NCBI RefSeq assembly: GCF_019320115.1
Contig: NC_089598.1
Coordinates: 87,001,560 to 87,065,559, forward strand
Reading direction: 5' to 3'
Length of the DNA: 64,000 bases
From: Miscanthus floridulus
Lineage: Eukaryota > Streptophyta > Magnoliopsida > Poales > Poaceae
Position numbers and translations under genes: made by a program. Numbering within the stretch: the stretch's first letter is position 1; each line of letters begins with the position of its first letter. The notes beneath the pieces are model-generated. The model had not been told where the DNA came from. It did not search any database and worked only from the letters and a program-made list of their open reading frames with translations. Of this stretch, positions 56,907-64,000 are shown in pieces.

Positions 56907-59900
56907 TGTAGCACCCGGTTTTAAGAACAAAACCAGATACACACCATATGTGAGCCCAGGAAGTCAAATCTCACATATAGCTACAAATAAGGGTAATATC
57001 AATAGACAATGCTTAAATACATAACGTATTAGTATAAAGAATATAACCTCAGAGTATAGACAGCATAAAGACAACTCCAATCTTCAGGCGAAGACTTCAA
57101 ATCCACAGGGACAACTGACTGGTTGATCACAAGCCTAATTCCTCCAAACTCTAGCAATATGGTACCCATCCGAGATTTTTATCCAAATAATTGAAAATAA
57201 AGCAAGCGTAAGTACATGTCGTGCTCAACAAATATAACATGGGGTTCATGAGGCTCAAAAGGCTGACACTGGTTTAACTGCGATAAGCTTTTAATGAATC
57301 ATCTTTTAGCCATTGGGTGGCAACAAGTTTTTTTTCACGAGCCCATAAACACATGATCAGGTAAACATGAATAATGAATAGCATAAACAGTAATAATTAA
57401 TGAGCATCTTCATCATCCATATCATTAGTGTCCATCATCTATTCCGTAAGGGTTCCAAGGCTGCTCGTGACCATGAGCGCGGCTGATATACCAGTTTTAC
57501 ACTCTGCAGAGGTTGTACACTTTCACTGTGAGTCGTGATTTACCCTTTCGCCCGAGGTGATCAGCCTCTTGACCCACTACCAAGGAAGGTCGGCAGGGTT
57601 CACTATGAAGCCTTTCAAAGGTTCGTCTAACAAGTTAGGGCCATTAGATTCACTCGGCAAACATATATAGGAACCCCCGTGTCGAATGGCACAATGATAC
57701 GCAGCCTATACACATAAGAGTAGAGGTTGTCCTATACCCGATTCGTCAAGCCATTCTTATGCCAATAAAGGTAACCTCTAACAAGCTAGAAAAGGTCCTC
57801 ATACTGAGCTAAAGCCAGAGCCATGTAGCCCTTACAGCTGTACTGTAAGTCCCGGATGATCACTTATAGATAAGTCCTTAGGGAGAGGAATCTAGAGCAC
57901 CATAAAAACAGCCCAATGCTCTAGTCCCCTTATTCCATGTTGCTAAAAACATCTTTTAGTGTTTATTGCATATACCATTAGTCAAGTTACAAGATCATGG
58001 TTGTAGTTGAGCACTAGCATCATACTACCCAATGCAATACCCCATAGGTATCAAGGTATAGGGTAACAAAGTACTAGAAAATCCTTAGTGGCAGTCAAGG
58101 TAGACACATGCAATATGAATTAAATGATTAAAGGTGAATAGGTAACAAGGATGGTCCCATGCTATACTTGCCTTATAACCCCGACCCTTCGGTAAGCTTT
58201 AATCTTCAATGCTCTTCTTCTTCTTGATCACCACGTATATCTCACCGTCTGGACAAGATCATAAAGCACCACACAAGCATCCATGCAATCATACACAAAG
58301 CAAACAATAGAACTAAATTAGAATAGTACACCAATCATAAAATCAAGATGAAAAGTTTGTAAAATGAATCTACGTCTTGCTACGAACACACAGACACGAA
58401 AAGCACACTAAACGGAGCTACGGTTGAAAAGATACAACTACCGAGAGATCTACTCATAAAACTATTAACTTCATGTGTTTTAATTATATAAAAACATATA
58501 TAAGATATTTTATAGATAATATAAATTAAGTCAATTTTAGATTTGAATTATAAAACTAAAGTAAAACAAATCATATTTTATTTACAAAATCCAGTTGCAT
58601 AATCATTAATCAAGATATGATCTAAACCATGAAATTCAAGAAAAAGTAATATGGTAAGCATTGTTACTAACGCGTAGATCTCGTTGCTACAAATCTAACG
58701 CAACTTGAACAGGTCAAATCAGAGCTAAAATGTAGAAGATATGAAATAAACAAGATTTCCTTTATTAAAATAATAGATTAAATCTAACCTCAAATTTTAA
58801 AAGTTGAAAACATACTTAACAGTAGTATGAACATGTAGATTATGAAATTATGAACCTAACGCAAGTTGAACGGGTCAAATCGGAGTTAAAACTGAGAAGT
58901 TATGGCTAAAACAAAATCAGTGGCAATATGTAAATAAGTGGAAGCGTATTTTTGAAATCAATCGAGCAAAATACGCTTTTTAAAAGAGCAAGGCGTAATC
59001 TGTGGCTTGCGCAATGGACCGCGGGTTGGAAAATAGAGAATTTAAAGGGCTCTTTTGCAATGTTGACCGGCGAAGATGTATCCCGTATTCTGGACCGTTG
59101 GATCTCTACTAACCGGCTCAGATTGGATCGGCGGGAGGGGAAAAGAGAGAGAGCTAGCCAGAATAGTGACAACGGCGAGGTGCCTACGGTGGCGCCATGG
59201 ATGAGCTCACCGGAGAAGTCGGTTTTGGTGATTCCGACCACTATCCTTTACGGGAAAAAGACGGGGAGCAAGAGGGAGACTCGGAGAACTCCATGGAGGC
59301 ATCAGTTGAGGTAGTGGAGGGACGGCGACAGCGGCACGCGCTAGCTTGCGGCTCGGCTTCAACGGTGAAGTCACGCGAGGTACTGAGAGCAGATGAACAA
59401 GGGGAAAACGACTTCAAAAGGTTTCTTACCTCCACACGTAGCTCGGTAGTGGCTTAGGTCGGAGTTGAAGCTGCGGAGGCGATTCGGCGGTGTCAAGCTC
59501 CACGCGGTGGGATTCGGGCAGCGGCGCTAGGCTAGCTCGAGGCAAAGAGGTGCGAGATAGGGTGTCAGGTTGGTAGCGGCGGGCACGACATCCGATATTT
59601 AAGGGCTGGCGTGGCTTGGGGCTCACGTCATTGGCCGGGTCGTGGACGGGGCAGTCATGGACTCACGGGAGGTGGAGCAGAGTCCGGCTCTGGTGCAAGC
59701 TCGTGGAGGAGATGGAGCTGATAGGGAGACCCCACCTGTCGGCGCAGGAGAGAGGGAGGGGATGCACAGCGCGGCGCTTCGGGCTGGGCTGCGCGCTGGC
59801 GTGGGCCAAAGCGGGAGTGGGCCTGCGGGAGGAAGGCCGAAGGAGATGGACCGGCGGAGGAACTGGGCCTACGCGCGCTGCTGGGCTGCGGAAGGAGAGA

Positions 59901-60382
59901 GCAGCCGAGCTGGGCTGGCGGGAATGGGAGCCGGGCCTAAAAAGAGGGAGAGATAGTTTTCTTCATTTTTTTCAAATCCCTTTTTTTCTTATTTCAAATC
60001 CAATTCAAACATGACCAAAGTCAAATTCAAATAGGATTTCAAATACACTTTTCAATTCAAACATAAATGAGAAATTTTGATAAGTTTTCAAAAATAAATT
60101 TGACAACTTTTTAAATTCTTTTATTTTTCTAATTCTCTTTTCTTTTCTTTTCTTTTCTTTTCTTTTACTTCAAAGCCATTTTCAATTTCATTTGCAAAAG
60201 CATTTTAAACCACTCAATCAAATACATCAAATGCAAGGGCATGTATGCACAATCATGTTGCTAAACCTTATGATGAGTTTTAATTCAATGAAAATTTTAT
60301 TTTCCTATATTTCATGAGCACAAAATTCCAAATTAACTCATTTTAGCTCTATTTCCAAAAATTCAAAATTTAGGGTGTTACA
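56907..60382 (-). mobile_element. Solo LTR, Tekay/Del-like, copy 2
   Basis: 3476 bp, starting TGTAGCACCCGG and ending AGGGTGTTACA. Flanks GCAAC (56902-56906) and GCTAC (60383-60387) give a 5-bp duplication with one mismatch. The left 2 kb matches copies 1 and 3 in reverse; the right part belongs to a related subfamily. It contains a (TTTTC)n run near 60135-60166. No gag or pol. Frames at 58952-59460 and 59616-60014 have no recognised domain. It sits between the polypurine tract and the 3' LTR of the Tat element. Confidence 0.8.
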
Positions 60383-60387
60383 GCTAC

Positions 60388-61577
60388 TGTCGGGGACCTA
60401 ATATCGGGATACCCAATGAGGTGGGACTGATAACCATCGAACGTTGACGCTTCCAGTCAGACAAGAACGCTTCTTGCCCGAACGACGGAAGATTGGTTCC
60501 GCCTCGCCCGACCCCCGAGGGCTGGCTCTGCCTCGCTCAACCCCCGAGGGCTGGACTCTGCCTCACCCGACCCCCCAGGGCTGGCTCCACCTCGCCTGAC
60601 CCTCGAGGGCCGGACTCTGTCTCGACTGACGGCTAAGGGCTGACTCCGCCTCGCCCGACGTCCGAAGGCGGGCTCCGTCTCACCCGACGTCCGAGGGCCT
60701 AAGGGCTGGCTCTGCCTCGCCCGACATCCGAGGGTGGGCTTCGCCTCGCCCGACGGTTGCACCCTGCTCCTTCATGAAGACGAGCATAGTGTACGACAGG
60801 ACATTTGAGTCAACCATGATATCGAGGGTGCCCGAATAGTGTTGTGGGCGCCGACTTTTGTCCCACAGTGTAGTTGGCGCCGCCTTCAGCCCTCGGGCGC
60901 GGATACTAACACAGGCATACGACAGCCACTACGGTCCAAGACAGAACCCACATCATCTACAGTGACGGACGTATGGTCACTTCCCCGATTACTCCCCGAG
61001 GGGTCACAGCTTGGCTCTCCGGCACGCCGCACCGTCCGCCGGCGTAGGATGGGACGCACCCACTTGCTAAAAGGGGCCAGGGCATGGCCTACAAGGATCA
61101 GCAAACATGCCACCTCTGACACGGTTTGTCATGTTAAGCAGGGCAGGCACAGGGAAAAAGGAAGACCCGGCTCCCTCGAAGGACCTTCTATACCTTTGGT
61201 ATTTTCCTCTTTCTCCCATTTGTAACCCCTGCTCCCCCCTTGGTCTATGAAAGGGAGAGCAGGGCCCCCCACTAAGGGGATCGACTTTTGACGGATAAGT
61301 TCAACACACACGACACTTCACACACAGCTGAGCAGCGACCAAGCTCTCGGCGACCTTTCCGACCATTCCATCAGAGACTTGGGACCCGTCCCTCTCTCAA
61401 CCGTTTGTACCCCTTACTACGAACCTTTTTCGGTACTAATAACACGAGCAGCAGCAGACTGGACGTAGGGACATTCAGTCCGAACCAGTATAAACCTCAT
61501 GACCTTTAGTTCACCATCCGGGCCTAACGCGCAACAATTATAAATTTACTAGCCGGTGTTTGTTCGAAACACCGACA
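60388..61577 (+). repeat. Tat 3' LTR (1190 bp)
   Basis: TGTCGGGGAC...AACACCGACA. It is 142 bp shorter than the 5' LTR, partly because it has fewer U3 repeat units and lacks a tract near 41930-42010. The TATA position reads TATGAAAG. Confidence 0.95.
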
Positions 61578-61841
61578 ATGCTTGAAACCAAACCCTAGTG
61601 ATTTCAACAGTTGGAGACCGCTGCCGGAGGATGAAGCTTCTGGAGTAGGCGGAGCTGGCAGCGCACCTTCAACCGCAAGACGACTTTTAGTGAACGTCCT
61701 TTTCGGCCTTGGCATTGGGGCCTGGCAGAGTGCCTTTCTGTTTGCGGCACCAGATTCCGGCACAAGCGCAACGCACGGCATGATAGCGGATGCATTTGCG
61801 GGTGCGGCTGTAGTAGCAGGAGCAACACCGCCAGCGCTCAT
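61578..61841 (-). pseudogene. hAT transposase first exon (N-terminal tail)
   Basis: From ATG 61839-61841 the frame reads MSAGGVAPATTAAPANASA then ESGAANRKALCQ, RPKRTFTKSRL and TPEASSSGSGLQLL, up to the Tat insertion at 61577. It is a low-complexity Ala/Pro/Ser-rich leader with a basic patch (RPKRTFTKSR) that may be a nuclear signal. The exon boundary was close to the insertion site. Assignment rests on position and strand within the hAT element. Confidence 0.5.
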
Positions 61842-62666
61842 AGCGTTCGGTGGCCGGTCCAAGACCGAGGCGGCGTCCCTTTGAGGACCACCGAACGTGG
61901 GTTAGTCAATATTCGAAAACACAGCCACAAACAAAAGTAAACAATGAACTAAACTAGCAATACTGCGGTGACGAATGTACATGTATCACGTATGAACAAA
62001 ACTAGCAATACATGTATCACGGAACCTGAAATAGCAATAGCAATACATGTACGAACAAAACTACGAATGTAGATTGTTCTGAGATTTGACTTCTGAGTTT
62101 CTGACCTTCCTTCTCCATCGGAGCTCATGCGCAATTCAGATCCAGGTGTATCCATGTCACCTGCGAGCTGCGGTGGCGAGAATCCAAGGCTCCGACGAGG
62201 CCGACCTGCGACGGCCGCGTGGACGGCAGAATCTCCTAGGCCGACGGAGACGGACGATGGAGGCTGGAGGGTGGAACGTCGACGCCTGGAGACCTGGACA
62301 GAGGCCGGAGGGTGGATCCACCGAGGCACCGAGCTGTAGGCCTGCAGCTACTGGCAGCCGTGCGCAGTCACGCTCGCACGGTCGTGTCGCCGCTCGTGCC
62401 GCTAGGGGCTGGGGCTGGATGCATAGGGGTGGAGACATGGAGTGGTCGGGTGGGAGTGAGTTAGGGTTAGCGCGTATATATACTTCGGGGCTAATGGGCC
62501 TTCTTACATGGGCCTTGCGTTCACGGGGCGGGGACAGGGAACCATCCTCGTCCCTGCCATCCCCAATGGGGACAGCAATCCTAGCAATTCTATCTCTGTG
62601 AGGATTAATTCTCCTTCATCCCCATCCTCTAGTGGAAGAATTTTCCGCGGGAAATCAAGGATCAGT
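61842..62666 (-). promoter_or_regulatory. hAT 5' region: promoter and leader
   Basis: No recognisable coding domain. GC-rich leader at 62100-62440, then ATATATA at 62473-62479, and GGGGACAG- and CCCCATCC-type subterminal words from 62520. Frames at 62086-62601 are on the wrong strand and lack domains. Confidence 0.4.
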
Positions 62667-62691
62667 CCCCGTTGCCATCTTTACGTGCGAC
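62667..62691. repeat. Right terminal inverted repeat and target duplication of the hAT element
   Basis: The 17-bp inverse of the left end, then CGTGCGAC. The first base differs from the left copy. Confidence 0.85.
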
Positions 62692-63798
62692 AACGACGGC
62701 GGGTGCGTCGCTCAGCTCATAGCTAGCTATCTGTGTCACCAGATCGAAAAAGAGATACTACACGGCACCGAACGACGAACGTGTTTATTTATGATTTGAA
62801 GCCATCCATCGGGTCCGGCTGCTGGGAAAAAAACGAAGAAGGAATCGGCCGGCAACCAGCTAGATCGTTTTGGTGTGCATCAGAATATCAAGATCGGCTC
62901 TCACAGCCTGGAACTAACGGGCTGGCCGGGGAGGAAATTGCTGCTGCTGTATCAATTCCAGCCACTCTCGGCGACGGGTCCCCGCGTCGCTGACTCATCA
63001 CCACACCAGTGCTCGATCGCTCAGGCGTCAGGCGCGGACGCGTTTGCAGACGTATTGAATGCGGGATGCGCGCCGCGACTCGGAAACGCACGCCACCACC
63101 AGCTGGGGGCATCTGCACGCCGCGCGCTGCCTGCCGGCCAGTGCCATGTTCTCCGACCCACGTCCATCTCGTCCGTCCGATGATCAAGGGGTCCCACTAG
63201 GTGACTACTAGGACCCGGCGTGAACAGAGCTGGGCTGGACTGGACACCCGGACCCGGCCGGCTAGGTTCAACGAATGTGCTCTTGCCATGCACACACTGC
63301 TCATTTATTTCTCCATCCCTACACGCGTCCACAAGTTAAACCATCATTATGTACCCGTTGGCAGCGTAGTCGAATATCCGCATCTATCTCACCGCGCAAA
63401 ACAAATCTGCAGCATGGCATCGGTCCAAAGTCCAAAGTCTAAACCCATAGACCATCTGTATAAAAATAGCTACACCGATACTGTTATCGCCCCACAGATC
63501 GATCGAGCACCAGTAGATCGATCGACTTTTGTTTCAACCTTTGTTCATCGTGACTAATATGTAGAAATTCATATATATAGACTGGTAATATAATTTCTTT
63601 TTTCGTACGTACGTCGTTGTTACAGATACTTTTAACAACGAAGGATTTTTGTATTTGAATTTTAGAAATAAATGAAATGAACAAATTACACGTGATCCGC
63701 GCCCTACAAAGAATGCAACTACGAATAAGTACTTTTGTTCGGTGCATACTCAGAACTTGCAATATATATATAGTCAAGCAGACATCCGTACCAGAGTA
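62692..63798. other. Flanking single-copy-like DNA with a promoter-like block
   Basis: No coding domain. GC-rich at 62900-63260. A TATA box with good context lies at 63459. Frames on both strands at 62875-63557 lack recognisable motifs. Confidence 0.4.
63459..63466 (+). promoter_or_regulatory. Possible plant core promoter (TATA box)
   Basis: CTGTATAAAAATAGC in GC-mixed DNA, with CGATCGATCGAGC-type words downstream. It would drive a gene to the right, but no gene start is visible before the MITE. Confidence 0.3.
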
Positions 63799-63940
63799 CT
63801 CATTCCGTTCCAAATTATAAGTTGTTTTGACTTTTTTTTTGTTCCTGCATTTTGCTATGTATCTAAACATATTATTACATCTAGATACATAATAAAATGG
63901 ATGTAAAAAAAGTTAAAACGGCTTATAATTTGGAACGGAG
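63799..63940. mobile_element. Intact Stowaway MITE
   Basis: 142 bp between TA duplications (63797-63798 and 63941-63942). The ends CTCATTCCGTTCCAAATTAT and ATAATTTGGAACGGAG are inverted repeats, continuing with TTGTTTTGACTTTTTT against AAAAAAGTTAAAACGG. No coding sequence. Confidence 0.9.
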
Positions 63941-64000
63941 TAAGAACCATCCTACTAACATAGTATAATAGTATGATCATAGTCAGAGTATACTTGTACT

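Larger units (their letters stand above)
41422..61577 (+). mobile_element. Tat-type Ty3/gypsy retrotransposon
   Basis: LTRs at 41422-42753 and 60388-61577. A perfect 5-bp duplication ATGCT flanks it (41417-41421 and 61578-61582), inside the hAT first exon or its border. Internal order is gag, protease, RT, RNase H, second RNase H, integrase, then 8 kb of 3' region with an antisense gene and tandem repeats. The second, archaeal-type RNase H before integrase and the long 3' region identify the Tat lineage. Without the nested solo LTR it is about 16.7 kb. All genes are broken. Confidence 0.95.
24241..62683 (-). mobile_element. hAT DNA transposon, interrupted by three LTR elements
   Basis: The left end TAAAGATGGCAACGGGG (24241-24257) is the exact inverse of the right end CCCCGTTGCCATCTTTA (62667-62683). 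The flanks are GGTGCGAC (24233-24240) and CGTGCGAC (62684-62691), an 8-bp hAT-type duplication with one mismatch. Both ends carry clusters of CCCCGTCCCCG subterminal repeats. Removing the three nested elements and their duplications leaves about 4.3 kb, a normal size for an autonomous hAT. The minus strand encodes a BED finger, an RNase H-like hAT core and the C-terminal dimerisation motif, in the right order across the gaps. Confidence 0.88.

Noticed and set aside
56556..56924. 122-codon plus-strand frame with regular repeats
   Set aside because: It is the translation of the 90-bp tandem repeat (90 is divisible by 3) next to the polypurine tract. No start context or domain.
62086..62601. 171-codon plus-strand frame near the hAT right end
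   Set aside because: GC-rich leader on the strand opposite the hAT gene, with no domain.
63201..63557. 118-codon frame near the right edge
   Set aside because: It crosses a promoter-like TATA block, has no domain and no splice support; kept only as unassigned DNA.

Overview
This is plant nuclear DNA from a grass (Poaceae). A panicoid such as Sorghum, Saccharum or Miscanthus fits the repeat families, but I cannot fix the genus. Almost all of the window is transposable elements (TEs) of several ages, nested in each other. I see no intact host gene, no tRNA or rRNA and no CRISPR array. The one clear trace of a host gene is a decayed pfkB-type carbohydrate kinase on the minus strand (four exons, 21270-22386).

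Left part (1-15.7 kb): a minus-strand Ty3/gypsy gag-protease remnant with its LTR (1 to about 3950); the 3' end of a plus-strand Ty3/gypsy element (3930-11634) ending in a clean TGTTGG...CCAACA LTR, and broken up by two inserted LTRs of a long-LTR, Tekay/Del-like family (5745-8768 plus, 8856-9560 minus); a decayed GRF zinc-finger gene (12382-12864); a LINE 3' end; and a chromovirus chromodomain end with a possible LTR.

Middle (15.7-24.2 kb): a small hAT element with a perfect 8-bp target duplication that keeps only the BED zinc-finger exon (15875-17298); a Stowaway fragment; the pfkB pseudogene; and long stretches I cannot assign.

Right part (24.2-62.7 kb): one hAT DNA transposon, 24241-62683, with matching terminal inverted repeats and an 8-bp target duplication (7/8). 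It was about 4.3 kb originally and now spans 38.4 kb, because three LTR elements landed in it. They are a SIRE-like Ty1/copia element (25952-37318, TSD AAATT), a chimeric non-autonomous LTR element (38620-41237), and a Tat-type Ty3/gypsy element (41422-61577, TSD ATGCT). The copia element holds a 473-bp solo LTR (29267-29739, TSD CAATC). The Tat element holds a 3.5-kb Tekay-like solo LTR (56907-60382). Beyond the hAT lie about 1.1 kb of unassigned, promoter-like DNA and an intact Stowaway MITE (63799-63940).

How the parts relate: the hAT transposase (BED finger, RNase H-like core, C-terminal dimerisation region, all minus strand) is split across the nested insertions. The Tat element carries gag, protease, RT, two RNase H domains and integrase on the plus strand, and a separate spliced antisense gene in its 3' region. 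All large genes are dead. Their in-frame stops are overwhelmingly TAG, the mark expected when methylated CAG/CTG sites deaminate. I found no plausible new functional system. The best leads are the antisense Tat gene, the tandem repeat that multiplies the polypurine tract, and the stop-codon signature.
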